The notes: a model not told the origin generated them from the letters alone. A stretch of 64,000 bases of DNA from Chthoniobacter flavus Ellin428 (GCF_000173075.1 NZ_ABVL01000012.1:1-64000); one strand, 5' to 3'. Positions 38,148 through 47,419 are shown, counted from the stretch's first letter. Translations and numbers: made by a program.

Positions 38148-38178
38148 CCCACCGCTGGCCAACGGCGGTGGGCTTTTT
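38148..38178 (+). terminator. Intrinsic terminator in the leader
   Basis: 8-bp stem CCCACCGC/GCGGTGGG, loop of about 9 bases, followed by C and TTTTT. An A-run before the stem can extend pairing with the T-run. It lies 46 bp before the start of the next gene. Confidence 0.85.
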
Positions 38179-38223
38179 GTTTCACCGCCTTTGGCTCGCA
38201 CCAAACCAAACCAACCGAGCCAT

Positions 38224-38415
38224 ATGATCACTGAAACTACCATCCGCCTGCCGGAACCGCCCTTGCGGCGCGAAATGCCCGTGCCCGGTCCGGGCAATCG
38301 CGTCGGCCTGCTGACCCGCGCCTACCGCGACGCCGGCCTGTCGATCGAAGCCGCCCGCCGTTGCGCGCTGGCCGATTTTCGGGCCTGCTTTCCGCAGTAT
38401 CTGGCGGTCGTATGA
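38224..38415 (+). CDS. Small conserved-looking protein of unknown function
   Basis: A 63-residue protein with proline-rich N-terminus (RLPEPPLRREMPVPGPG) and a helical C-terminal half (RAYRDAGLSIEAARRCALADF). It has no signal or membrane segment and I do not recognise it. Its stop overlaps the ATG of the EamA gene (ATGA, 38412-38415), so it is probably translated and coupled to the exporter. It may be a regulator or simply a coupling ORF. Confidence 0.55.
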   Translation: MITETTIRLPEPPLRREMPVPGPGNRVGLLTRAYRDAGLSIEAARRCALADFRACFPQYLAVV

Positions 38416-39374
38416 GCACGATGACCCCGTGCCGCGAACGTCCCACCTCCGCTCCGGAGACGGCGCCCGTTCACGCAGCGTCGCCCAAGACGTGGATGGT
38501 CATCGGCGCTTTTGCGGCCGTGTATCTCATCTGGGGTTCCACCTACCTCGGCATCCGTCTGGCGATCGAAACCATCCCGCCCTTTCTCATGGCGGGCGCG
38601 CGTTTCGTCGTCGCCGGCAGCGTGCTCTATACGATCATGCGCCGCACCGGCACGCCGCGTCCGCAGGCCATCCAGTGGCGCGATGCCGTGATCCTCGGCG
38701 CACTGCTCCTCCTGGTGGGCAATGGCGGTGTGAGTTGGGCGGAAAAGCGTGTGCCGACGAATATCACCGCGCTGACCGTGGCCGGCACACCGCTCTGGAT
38801 GCTGCTGCTCGATTGGCTGCGCCCCGGTGGGAAGCGTCCGCACGGGCTCGTCTTCGCCGGGCTAGGATTGGGCTTTGTCGGTGTTGCGCTCATTGTTTCC
38901 AGTCGTGATGCGCAGGGCCATGGCATCATGGACCCGGCCGGCGCGGTGATGCTGATCTCCGCGTCCATTTGCTGGGCGGCGGGTTCCATCTTTTCGCGTC
39001 ACGCAAAGCAGCCGTCCTCCGCTTTGCTGGCCATCTCCATGCAAATGATCGCGGGTGGTTTGCTCATGCTGCTGGCGGGATGCGTGCTCGGGGAAGCGCA
39101 ACGTTTTCATTGGCACGATATCTCCAGGACCTCGGCGGAAGCCTTTGTTTATCTCACGATCTTTGGCTCGCTCGTGGGATTTACCTGCTACGTCTGGTTG
39201 CTGCGCGTGAGCACTCCGGCTCGTGTCTCGACTTATGCCTATGTGAACCCGCTCATCGCGGTAGTGATGGGGCGTGTCGTTCTCGGTGAACCCCTACCCG
39301 GCGGAGCGCTGCTCGCTGGCCTGTTCATCCTCGCCGCGGTCATTCTGATCACGGTGAAAGGACGCGCGAAGTAA
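38412..39374 (+). CDS. EamA/DMT-superfamily exporter, YedA-like
   Basis: A 320-residue inner-membrane protein with ten predicted helices in two EamA repeats. The marks AAVYLIWGSTYLGIRLAIE near residue 38, LLLVGNGGVSWAE near residue 100 and STYAYVNPLIAVVMG near residue 275 resemble E. coli YedA and related amino-acid or metabolite exporters. The substrate is unknown. Its mRNA follows the structured leader and the 63-residue gene. Confidence 0.88.
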   Translation: MSTMTPCRERPTSAPETAPVHAASPKTWMVIGAFAAVYLIWGSTYLGIRLAIETIPPFLMAGARFVVAGSVLYTIMRRTGTPRPQAIQWRDAVILGALLLLVGNGGVSWAEKRVPTNITALTVAGTPLWMLLLDWLRPGGKRPHGLVFAGLGLGFVGVALIVSSRDAQGHGIMDPAGAVMLISASICWAAGSIFSRHAKQPSSALLAISMQMIAGGLLMLLAGCVLGEAQRFHWHDISRTSAEAFVYLTIFGSLVGFTCYVWLLRVSTPARVSTYAYVNPLIAVVMGRVVLGEPLPGGALLAGLFILAAVILITVKGRAK

Positions 39375-39928
39375 AGCTGTGGCCAGCAAAGAGATTAAAC
39401 GCAGAGGCCGCAGAGACGCAGAGAAAGATAGTGGCGTCTGCCGCCTGAGGTGCGCCACGCCGACAATCCATCGCGTAGCGATGTCATGCCTGTAGCCGTG
39501 GACTTTAGTCCACGGAACGCAGCCCTCGCGGTGCCGTCGCGGAGCGACGTTTGCCTCCATGCTGACTTCGAAGCACCAGTCGCCATCCGTGACTTCCTTG
39601 TCTTCCTCGAGCGCGTAAAGCCTACGCAAACCGCCTATCTCTCTTCGTCACCCAACCTCAACACTTCTCTGCGCCTCTGCAGTGCTAACCATGAAAATGT
39701 CCGCACGACGCGTAGAATTTTGGGCCCGCGAATCACGCAGATAACACGAATGAGGGCAGATCATTCGCGTCATTCGGGTGATTCGCGGGTCACTTTCCCT
39801 TCCCTGTCTCTTCGAAGGTTCGTGGCTCCCCTTTTGGTTGCGGCTTTGCCGCGCTGCGGCCTCTGCGTTTAAAAATACTTTGGTAGCGGCCTCCGCGTTT
39901 AATCTGGTCGTGTTTGGCTTGGTCGCGC
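39375..39928. other. Repeat-filled intergenic region
   Basis: No gene is visible in 554 bp. It contains CGCAGAGACGCAG-type units (39408-39425), a perfect small hairpin CCGTGGACT-TT-AGTCCACGG (39496-39515), and the inverted family A copy at 39666-39871. Confidence 0.7.
39666..39871 (-). repeat. Dispersed ~200-bp repeat (family A), copy 2
   Basis: Reverse complement of 6118-6325 and 50022-50222, with only a few differences across about 190 bp. It carries the same internal CCCGCGAATCAC palindrome. Confidence 0.85.
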
Positions 39929-41170
39929 TCAATCCAAGGAGCTGTAAAATAGGGCGTTGAATTTGGAGAAGAGCCCGTGCTGGTCGAAGGGCAGATGTTG
40001 CGTCAGGACGAGGGTGACGGTGTGCTCGTGGGGGTCGATGTCGCAGTGGGTCGTGGCGATGCCGTACCAGCCGAATTGCCCTACCGAGCCGGGAAGGTCG
40101 CCTTTGCTCATCGTGGTGCGCATCTCCACACCGAGGCCGTAGCCGTAAGCTTCACGGAATTCGTTGCAGGGTTTTGCCAGGCCTGCCAACTGATTGACCT
40201 GCATGGCTTCGACCATCTTGCGGCTGAGGATGCGGCGTCCATCCAGTTGGCCACCATTGAGGAGCATCTGCGCGAACCGCGCGTAATCTCCCGCGGTGGA
40301 AAAAAGACCGCGCCCGCCACTGGGAAACGGCGCATCCGGTGAGCCGCCGAGAATAGGATCGGTGCGGTGCAATTTGCCATCGGTCCCGGTCGTATAGAGC
40401 AAAGCCAGTCGCGCACGTTTCTCCGGCGGCACACGAAAGCTGGTGTCTTCCATATCGAGCGGCGCGAGAATGTGCTGTTGCACATAGACATCGAAGGGTT
40501 GGCCGGAGACGACTTCCACGACATAGCCGAGAATGTCCGAGCTGATGCCGTAGGTGAATTCCGTCCCCGGTTGATGCTTGAGCGGCAACGCGGCGGCGCG
40601 TTGCACGAAATCAGTGAGCGAAGTGGCCTCCCATAGTTTCTGGTGCTGGTAGAGTTCCTGCAGCGTTCCCTGGCTCAGAATGGCATAAGTATATCCAGAG
40701 GTATGGGAGAGCAGATGCCGGATCGTCACGGGTTGCTTCACTGGAACGAGCTCCGGTGCGTCGGCGGTTCCACCGGCCAGGACTTTCACCTGTTTCAGTT
40801 GAGGAAGGTAATTGCCGATTGGATCGTCGAGGCCGAGACGGCCATCCTCGATGAGCTGCAATACCGCTACCGCGGTGACCAGCTTCGTCATTGAATAGAC
40901 GGCGAAGATGGAGTCTTTCTCCATCGGTAACTTTTTCTCGAGGTCACGGTAGCCATACGCCCGCCAATCCACTATCCGGCCATCGCGCGCGATGAGCGTC
41001 ACCAAGCCGGCGTGTTTGCCTTCGTCCGTGAACGACTGCATCACGGCGTGCAACTGTTCGAGCCGCGCGGAAGAAAAGCCCGCTTCTTCCGGTTTTGCGA
41101 CGGGAAGAGGTTCCGCGCCAAGGCGCAGCCCTTCGCAAAAGAGGATGACGAAAAGCAGGAGGCTCTTCAT
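39929..41170 (-). CDS. Exported serine hydrolase, beta-lactamase (class C) fold
   Basis: A 413-residue protein with a signal peptide ending LGA. The SxxK motif is S93-M-T-K96 in AVYSMTKLV, followed by HTSGYTYAIL and a final HLP region. Family members are esterases, transesterases or peptidases rather than true beta-lactamases in most soil bacteria. ATG 41170 overlaps the stop of the PQQ dehydrogenase gene by 4 bp, so it is the third gene of a tightly packed operon. Confidence 0.85.
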   Translation of the reverse strand: MKSLLLFVILFCEGLRLGAEPLPVAKPEEAGFSSARLEQLHAVMQSFTDEGKHAGLVTLIARDGRIVDWRAYGYRDLEKKLPMEKDSIFAVYSMTKLVTAVAVLQLIEDGRLGLDDPIGNYLPQLKQVKVLAGGTADAPELVPVKQPVTIRHLLSHTSGYTYAILSQGTLQELYQHQKLWEATSLTDFVQRAAALPLKHQPGTEFTYGISSDILGYVVEVVSGQPFDVYVQQHILAPLDMEDTSFRVPPEKRARLALLYTTGTDGKLHRTDPILGGSPDAPFPSGGRGLFSTAGDYARFAQMLLNGGQLDGRRILSRKMVEAMQVNQLAGLAKPCNEFREAYGYGLGVEMRTTMSKGDLPGSVGQFGWYGIATTHCDIDPHEHTVTLVLTQHLPFDQHGLFSKFNALFYSSLD

Positions 41171-43248
41171 TTCGCAGAGGCGGACAGGGAACGAATCCAT
41201 TCCTCGAGCACCGGGAGAATGCGCGCGGGTTCGTCGTTCACCGAAACGGGAGGCATGCGGAAGAAATCGGTGCGCTTGAGGCGCTGGAACAGCACGGATT
41301 TTTCCGGATGGCCCGGCACGATGACGCGTGCGCCGTGCAGGCCGAGGTCGCCTGCGGCCAATTCTCCATCAAGGAGTCTTTGCTCGGGAAGCGGAGTTAC
41401 GAAGCGGGCGTCGAAATTGCCGCGCGATGGTCCGCCGGGGTGATGACAGGCGGCGCAATTGACGTCGAGATAAGAGCGGACGCGTATTTCCGGTGATGCG
41501 TGAGTATCGGCACTTGCCGAAAGACGGGGTGCAGCGGCGATTTCCGCCGGTCGGAGGCGCGGTGCGAACCAGCCATGATCGTTCCAGCTTTCGAGTTGGC
41601 CGTCGCGATTGATTTGCCGTTCGTTGACCGGCAGGAGGAATCCCGTGACGACGAGGTCGAGGTGGAGGTTTTCTTCGGCGCCAGGGGAAAACCAATGACG
41701 TTTGTTATCACCGGGCAGGGCGATGATTTCGCCTTCCTCGGCGAGCTTGGGATCCTGGGTGGTGTCGTTGGTCCAGCGATAGGCCGCCGCACGACAGGCG
41801 CGTGAACCGGTGAACCAAAGGACCTGCGTTTCGAGCGGGGCGCCGGTCTTCTCGACACAGTAGTGCTGGATCAGGGTTGCCCCATTGGGAAACTCAAAAT
41901 CACCATCGGGCGTGATGCCCAGGTGTCCACCTTCGGGCAGGCGAATCCAACGTCGCGTGACGATCCCCGGCTGATCGGGCGGCACGTTGATGGTGAATTC
42001 CGTGAAACCCTCGCGAGGGGTGATGGTGGGAAGCGACGTGAAGACGTCCGCTGCCGCCAGGGTCTTCGGCAGCGGGGGGCGCGCCGCGACTTCGGGTGAG
42101 AGGCCGGTGTAGCGGATGCGCACGAGCGAGCCGGAATCGGGCTGCCAGCTTTTGTTGTCCCGCCAGATGGTGCCGCGATTGAGGACGAGAAGGGAACCGT
42201 CCGGCGCGATGTCCACGGCAACCGGTGCATTGAAACCGCGCGCGAAGGTCATCACATTCGCCGGCGCATCAGGGTCGAGGGCCTTCACCCAATGCGCCGC
42301 CCAGTCGGCGAAGAAAAATTTGCCGCGCCATTTCTCCGGGAAGAAATGGCTCTTGGCATCCGGCTTGGGAGCGCGCGGGTAAAATGCGGCGCCGACGATG
42401 CTGCGACCGATGACCGGTGGGTAGGTGTAGAGCGGATTCCGAAACGCCGGGTTGGCCGACATCCCTTCCGCCTGCGGCCAGCCGTAGTTGGCGCCCTTGA
42501 GGATTTCATCGACCTCTTCCCAGGAGGATTCGCCGACGTCGGTGACGAAGCACCGGCCGGTTTCCGGCTGAAACGCGAGACCGAACGGATTGCGAATGCC
42601 GTAGGCCCAGATGGCGCGGTACTTGCCGCTCGTCTGATTGTAAAAAGGATTATCCTCGGGGATCGAGCCATCGGGGTTCAGCCGGAGAATCTTGCCCTGC
42701 AAGGTGTCCAGCCGTTGTGACGGATCGCGCGCGGTCTGTTCGCCGAGTCCGATGTAGAGTTTTCCATCAGGCCCGAAGCGCACCGGCCCGCCTTGATGGC
42801 CGGCGGGTTGATGGCCGCCGAGTTTTGACTGGTCGTCGCCTTCGAACAGAACGACTTCGCTCGCCGGGTCGACCGCGTCGCCGTTCATGGTGAATCGCGA
42901 AAGCACGTGATGCACGAAGGGGCGATCGGTGACGTAGAGGACGAAGAGCTGCGGCGTGTGTGGAAAATCGGGATGCAGGGTGACGCCGATCAGTCCGCGC
43001 TCCCAGTAGTCCGTGACGTGCAAAGTGAGCGCCGGTTGATCGAGCACGTGCCCGTCTTTCCACAGGAGCAGTTTGCCCGTTTGATCGGCGATGAAGATGC
43101 GGCCGTCGGGCAGCGGCGTCATCGCGGTGGCTGCGTTGAGATGAGTCGCGAGGACTTCCTCGGTGAATCCCGCGGGTAATTCGGCGGCCTGCCCCAGCAA
43201 TGGGAATCCACCGCAAATGGCCGCGATGAGAAATCGGAGTGTTCTCAC
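41167..43248 (-). CDS. PQQ-type sugar dehydrogenase fused to cytochrome c
   Basis: A 693-residue exported protein. After a signal peptide ending QAA comes a six-bladed soluble-GDH-like domain (GRIFIADQTGKL near residue 50, GGPVRFGPDGKLYIGLGE near residue 162, YGIRNPFGLAFQPETG and DVGESSWEEVDEI). The C-terminus carries a cytochrome c motif CAACH (598-602) with a likely axial Met in FRMPP (665). This suggests sugar or aldose oxidation with internal electron transfer. The start is GTG 43248, overlapping the upstream stop (GTGA). Cofactor PQQ is inferred from the fold. Confidence 0.82.
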   Translation of the reverse strand: MRTLRFLIAAICGGFPLLGQAAELPAGFTEEVLATHLNAATAMTPLPDGRIFIADQTGKLLLWKDGHVLDQPALTLHVTDYWERGLIGVTLHPDFPHTPQLFVLYVTDRPFVHHVLSRFTMNGDAVDPASEVVLFEGDDQSKLGGHQPAGHQGGPVRFGPDGKLYIGLGEQTARDPSQRLDTLQGKILRLNPDGSIPEDNPFYNQTSGKYRAIWAYGIRNPFGLAFQPETGRCFVTDVGESSWEEVDEILKGANYGWPQAEGMSANPAFRNPLYTYPPVIGRSIVGAAFYPRAPKPDAKSHFFPEKWRGKFFFADWAAHWVKALDPDAPANVMTFARGFNAPVAVDIAPDGSLLVLNRGTIWRDNKSWQPDSGSLVRIRYTGLSPEVAARPPLPKTLAAADVFTSLPTITPREGFTEFTINVPPDQPGIVTRRWIRLPEGGHLGITPDGDFEFPNGATLIQHYCVEKTGAPLETQVLWFTGSRACRAAAYRWTNDTTQDPKLAEEGEIIALPGDNKRHWFSPGAEENLHLDLVVTGFLLPVNERQINRDGQLESWNDHGWFAPRLRPAEIAAAPRLSASADTHASPEIRVRSYLDVNCAACHHPGGPSRGNFDARFVTPLPEQRLLDGELAAGDLGLHGARVIVPGHPEKSVLFQRLKRTDFFRMPPVSVNDEPARILPVLEEWIRSLSASAK

Positions 43249-44147
43249 TGCTTTTGGGCGGCGCCGATTAGCTTGACCATCGCGTCGATGGATTTCTCGG
43301 TCGTGTCCGGTAGGACGGCGACGGTGAGTTTCGCCGGCAGCCCGGTCAGCGCGGGAAAATGTTGTTTCGGATCCTGCCAGTCGCGCCGGCCGAAGCCGAA
43401 GACTGTCATTTGGTTGAGCGCGCCATCCTTGTCGGGCTTGTAGGGCCACGAGACATAACTATCCACCGGGCTGCCGGTTTGATGATTGAACATGAGCAGC
43501 CCATGGGGCGTTTCCTTGGCGCCGAAGACCACCCATGGCACGACTTCCTTCCACGGCTCGGTGAGCGGGGTCCGTCGTCCTCCAGGGCGGATGACGAAGT
43601 CCTCCGCCGCATCGAGCGCTCCGCCCGGTGTCCCTTCGTAGAGGAACCAATATTGATCGCCGGGAATTTTCAGCAGGGTGAAGGTCGCGTGATCGGGAAA
43701 GAAATCCCATTCACCGATCGCGTCGTGCTGCGCAGTCTCGCAGTGAATCCGAGCATGCGCTGGCTCGTACAGGGTCACCGCGGAGGTGAACCAGTTGTCA
43801 TTCGTGTATTGGCCGAAGCCGTAGCCACAGTGAAAGTATTTCACCGGCTGCCCGCACTTCGGCAGCCCGCGATATTCGCCGAGGGCTTGTCCGCCGTGGT
43901 GGTGCGAGATCCAGTCGCATCCCTTGGGATCGAGAATGCCGGCGAAACCCGCGCCACGCTTGCCGAAGAGATAGGTCGCATTCGGCGTTTCGATTTTGAA
44001 GCACTCCATGTCGTCGAACAAGGTGGTGTCCGAGACCCGCACCGGCGCGGCATCCTCCGCGCGCAGAGCGCTGGCAAAAAAGAAGACGGAAAGCAGGAGC
44101 ACACCGCGGCGCGCAGCGTGCCGGAAAGCCGGGGGGAGAAAGTTCAT
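43245..44147 (-). CDS. Exported protein of unknown function upstream of the PQQ dehydrogenase
   Basis: A 300-residue protein with a signal peptide ending LRA near residue 30. I do not recognise its family. Aromatic and histidine-rich segments such as CDWISHHHGGQALGEYRG, FHCGYGFGQYTNDNW and GDQYWFLYEGTPGG suggest a beta-rich carbohydrate- or metal-binding fold. Its stop overlaps the GTG start of the PQQ dehydrogenase, so the two are translated together and may act on the same sugar. Confidence 0.7.
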   Translation of the reverse strand: MNFLPPAFRHAARRGVLLLSVFFFASALRAEDAAPVRVSDTTLFDDMECFKIETPNATYLFGKRGAGFAGILDPKGCDWISHHHGGQALGEYRGLPKCGQPVKYFHCGYGFGQYTNDNWFTSAVTLYEPAHARIHCETAQHDAIGEWDFFPDHATFTLLKIPGDQYWFLYEGTPGGALDAAEDFVIRPGGRRTPLTEPWKEVVPWVVFGAKETPHGLLMFNHQTGSPVDSYVSWPYKPDKDGALNQMTVFGFGRRDWQDPKQHFPALTGLPAKLTVAVLPDTTEKSIDAMVKLIGAAQKQ

Positions 44148-44237
44148 GAAGGCCGGAACCTTACACCTCCGACGAGATCTCAGCTACGCCGCCAATGCCG
44201 TGTTTTTATCCCTGCGTGCTTTGCGAGAGGGAGAGTT

Positions 44238-44357
44238 GGTGGATGCCGATCTCCGAGCGTCATGGAAAAGTCTGCACGCCGAAGGCGTCCATCCTTGGAA
44301 AGAGTGAGGCGCTGCGCGCGAGTGGGTACCCATCGCGCTCGGAGATCGCGATCCACC
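44238..44357. repeat. Inverted repeat with 22-bp arms
   Basis: Arms at 44238-44259 and 44336-44357 (GGTGGAT..GATCTCCGAGCG and complement) match apart from 2-3 bases. It lies in the 220-bp gap between the sulfatase and the exported-protein gene. Confidence 0.6.
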
Positions 44358-44367
44358 CGGGTACGCA

Positions 44368-46146
44368 CTAGTCGACGACCTTCTTTGCCGCAGAAGGCCC
44401 CGTGGGGCCAGGGGGCCGCGGAAGGACGTGCGTGCGCTGCGCCCAGGCATCCCATTTCGCGGCCATGTCTTTGACGCGCTGCGGTTCGTTGCCCGCGAGG
44501 TCGTGCAACTCCACGCGGTCGACGTCCATGTTGTAGAGCTCCCATGGGGCTCCGGAGAGGGAGACGAGCTTCCACTTGCCCTCGCGAATGGCGCGATTTC
44601 CTTCGTGTTCCCAAGCGAGGTATTCGCGCTCCAGCGGCTGATTGGCAAAGGTCGGGGTGAGGCTGATGCCCTCCGGCGGGAGAATCTTGTGACCGTCGAA
44701 CTCGGCAGGATATTTGGCGCCAGAGACATCGATGCACGTGGCCATGAGATCGATGAGATGCCCCATCTGGGAGCGGTATTCGTTTTTGGCTTTCACGCCG
44801 GCCGGCCAGTGGACAATGAAGGGCGAACTGATGCCGCCTTCGTGATCGTAGTGTTTGTAGAGACGCCAGGGAGTGTTGCAGGCATTGGCCCAACCGGAGC
44901 CGTAGCTGGGCCGGGTGCCGGCGCTGCCCATGCGCGCGAGTTCGTCTCCCTGGTAGAGTTTATTTGGCAGCGCCTGCGTGCCTTGGTTGATGCCCGTGCC
45001 CGGCTGCGGATTCGGCGTGTTGGCCATTTCGAAACCGAACGGTTCCCACTCCGCGCAGGCGCCGTTGTCGCTGAGAAAGAAGATGAGCGTATTGTCGAGT
45101 TGTCCGCTGGCGCGAAGGTCGGCGACGATGCGGCCGATATTGCGATCCATGCCGGTGATCATGCCTGCGTAGACGGACATGCGTTGGGCGAGATCCGCGC
45201 GTCGCTCGGCGGGCAGGGAATCCCAGGCGGGATTTTTCCCATCCTCGGTGAGCGAACCGATGCGCTTGGCCGCGGCGGGTTTGGGAATCCGGCTGCGCGG
45301 GGTGAGCGGTGTGCCGGTCGAAAGGAGTCCGATTTCCTTTTGTTTCGCCAAACGCTGCTCGCGGATTTTGTCCCAGCCCTGGGCGTAGATCTCCGGGTAG
45401 CCGGCCATGTCTTCCGGGCGCGAGCCGATGGGGAAGTGTGCCACCTGATAGGCGACATAGAGCATCCACGGCGCCTGGGTCTTGTGCATGTCCGCGATGA
45501 AATCGATGGCGTGATCGGTGATGGCGTCGGTGGCGAAGTATTCGCCGGGCGCGTAACTGCGCTGCGGCTTGCCCGCGGGCAGACGGATCATCATGCGCGG
45601 CTCCCACGAATCGACCGCGTAGCCGCGGATAAAGCCGTAGAAATCATCGAAGCCCCGGCTGGTCGGTGGCTCGCTGTCGCCGACGTGCCATTTGCCGACC
45701 GCGGCCGTGCGATAACCGGCGGTCTTGAGCACCTGCGCGATGGTAACACAGCTGGAGTTGAGCGAGCCGCGGTAGCCGGGAAAGGCTTCTCCCTGGTCGC
45801 CCGCACCGGGAAAGCTCGCGCCACGATCCGAGGTCATGAGGCCGACGCCCGCTTGATGTGGATACAACCCCGTGAGCAACGACGCCCGTGCCGGGCAGCA
45901 CCGCGCGCAGTTGTAGAATTGTGTGAAGCGCAGGCCATCCGCCGCGAGGGCATCGAGATTGGGCGTGTGAATTTCGCCGCCGTAACAACCGATATCCGCA
46001 TAGCCGACGTCATCCGCGAGGATGATCAGGATGTTCGGCCTGGCGGCCGGTGCGGAATTCGCGTGACCGGTGAAGGCCAGCAAGGCGATGCCGGCGAGAA
46101 GAAACGCGAGTGAACGATGGAGGGGTAAACGAAAGAAAGCGTCCAT
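44368..46146 (-). CDS. Exported arylsulfatase
   Basis: A 592-residue sulfatase. The formylglycine site is C83 in CxPxR (C83-C-P-A-R87) followed by ASLLTG, metal ligands are in LADDVG (residues 43-48), and HVGDSEPPTSRGFDDFYGF continues the alkaline-phosphatase-like fold. A signal peptide ends NSA. It would remove sulfate esters from sulfated sugars or aryl sulfates; the Cys-type site needs a formylglycine-generating or anaerobic maturase, which is not in the window. ATG 46146 is preferred to a start 21 bp upstream. Confidence 0.92.
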   Translation of the reverse strand: MDAFFRLPLHRSLAFLLAGIALLAFTGHANSAPAARPNILIILADDVGYADIGCYGGEIHTPNLDALAADGLRFTQFYNCARCCPARASLLTGLYPHQAGVGLMTSDRGASFPGAGDQGEAFPGYRGSLNSSCVTIAQVLKTAGYRTAAVGKWHVGDSEPPTSRGFDDFYGFIRGYAVDSWEPRMMIRLPAGKPQRSYAPGEYFATDAITDHAIDFIADMHKTQAPWMLYVAYQVAHFPIGSRPEDMAGYPEIYAQGWDKIREQRLAKQKEIGLLSTGTPLTPRSRIPKPAAAKRIGSLTEDGKNPAWDSLPAERRADLAQRMSVYAGMITGMDRNIGRIVADLRASGQLDNTLIFFLSDNGACAEWEPFGFEMANTPNPQPGTGINQGTQALPNKLYQGDELARMGSAGTRPSYGSGWANACNTPWRLYKHYDHEGGISSPFIVHWPAGVKAKNEYRSQMGHLIDLMATCIDVSGAKYPAEFDGHKILPPEGISLTPTFANQPLEREYLAWEHEGNRAIREGKWKLVSLSGAPWELYNMDVDRVELHDLAGNEPQRVKDMAAKWDAWAQRTHVLPRPPGPTGPSAAKKVVD

Positions 46147-46189
46147 AGGGGACGCCTTCTTTAGCACGCTTGCGCGGACGGCGACCAGA

Positions 46190-47419
46190 TCAGTCGTTGC
46201 CGGTTTCGACGTCGGGCAGCAGGATGGTCAGCAGACCGATCAGCGGCAGATAGGCGCAGAAATGGTAAACCGTTTCGATGCCCACGGAATCCGCGACCCG
46301 CCCGAGCACCGCCGAGCCGATGCCCGCGATGCCGAAGGCCAGACCGAAGAAAAGACCGGCAATTTGGCCGACTTTTCCCGGCACCAATTCCTGCGCGTAG
46401 ACCAGAATGGCGGAGAACGCGGAAGCGAGAATGAGGCCGATGGCGATGGTCAGCAGCATGGTCGCGGTCAACCCGGCGTGCGGCAGCCACAAGGTGAACG
46501 GCGCCACGCCGAGGATGGAAACCCAGATCACTTTCTTGCGTCCGATGCGATCGCCGATCGGGCCACCGATGATGGTGCCCAGCGCGACGGCGAACAAAAA
46601 GACGAACAGGTAAATCTGCGAGGCCTGCACACTCACCCCGAAACGATGGATGAGGTAGAGCGTGTAATAACTCGTCATGCTCGTGAGATAGACATACTTC
46701 GAGAAAATGAGCGCGACGAGGACCAGCAGGGCGCGGATCACCGTGGCCTTGGGGAAGGGCAGCGCGACAGCGAAGTCGGCGTGTTTCGACTTGCGCTTGG
46801 TCTCGTGCAAGCGGCGGCTCATCCACCCGCCGATCTGCCACAGCACAAGCATGCCGACGCCTGCGAGCACGGAGAACCACGCGGTGGCGCCTTGACCGTG
46901 CGGCACGATGATCGCCGCGGCGAGCAGCGGGCCCAGTGATGACCCCGCATTCCCGCCGACTTGGAACAGCGACTGCGCAAACCCGCGCTTGCCGCCGGAA
47001 GCCATGTGGGCCACCCGGGAGGCCTCCGGGTGGAAGACCGCCGATCCCATGCCGACCATTCCCGCGGAGAGGACCACCATCGGGAAGGTGTGTGAAACCG
47101 AGAGCAGCAACAATCCCAGCAGCGTGATGCCCATGCCCACGGCCAACGAATAGGGCATCGGCCGACGATCGGTGTAGCGACCGACCAGCGGTTGCAGCAG
47201 CGAGGCGGTGCATTGGAACGTCAGCGTGATGAGACCGAGCTGCGAGTAGCTCAGGCTCATGTTCTGTTTGAACAGCGGATAGAGCGACGGGATCAGCGCC
47301 TGGATGGTATCGTTGAGGAGATGGGAAAAGCTGATCGCCATCAGCACCGAAAGCGCAGTCTGTTCGGCGACACGCGCGGCCGAGGGTGCAGGCGGTTCGG
47401 CAAGAGTCGAAGTCTTCAT
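46190..47419 (-). CDS. fsr: MFS efflux transporter, fosmidomycin-resistance (Fsr) type
   Basis: A 409-residue inner-membrane protein with 12 helices. It matches Fsr closely: SFSHLLNDTIQALIPSLYPL, GLITLTFQCTASLLQPLVG, GSAVFHPEASRVAHMASGG, SLFQVGGNAGSSLGPL and SAILVYAQELVPGKVGQIAGLFFG. Fsr pumps out fosmidomycin and probably has a wider natural role. It starts 40 bp after the stop of the AraC-type regulator, which may control it. Confidence 0.93.
   Translation of the reverse strand: MKTSTLAEPPAPSAARVAEQTALSVLMAISFSHLLNDTIQALIPSLYPLFKQNMSLSYSQLGLITLTFQCTASLLQPLVGRYTDRRPMPYSLAVGMGITLLGLLLLSVSHTFPMVVLSAGMVGMGSAVFHPEASRVAHMASGGKRGFAQSLFQVGGNAGSSLGPLLAAAIIVPHGQGATAWFSVLAGVGMLVLWQIGGWMSRRLHETKRKSKHADFAVALPFPKATVIRALLVLVALIFSKYVYLTSMTSYYTLYLIHRFGVSVQASQIYLFVFLFAVALGTIIGGPIGDRIGRKKVIWVSILGVAPFTLWLPHAGLTATMLLTIAIGLILASAFSAILVYAQELVPGKVGQIAGLFFGLAFGIAGIGSAVLGRVADSVGIETVYHFCAYLPLIGLLTILLPDVETGND

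Larger units (their letters stand above)
38007..38178 (+). promoter_or_regulatory. Structured leader RNA with competing hairpins (possible attenuator)
   Basis: The region downstream of the promoter can fold as: hairpin 1, a perfect 9-bp stem (38034-38042 with 38069-38077); hairpin 2, an intrinsic terminator (38148-38155 with 38165-38172, then T5). The segment GCGGTGG at 38100-38106, inside the mini-ORF, is identical to the 3' strand of the terminator stem and can instead pair with its 5' strand (CCACCGC). This gives an antiterminator. Pairing is seen in the sequence; regulation by translation or a ligand is inference. It could also be a short independent RNA ending at the terminator. Confidence 0.55.

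Noticed and set aside
39408..39600. Possible CRISPR-like array in the intergenic region
   Set aside because: The CGCAGAG-type units are unevenly spaced and part of the dispersed repeats.
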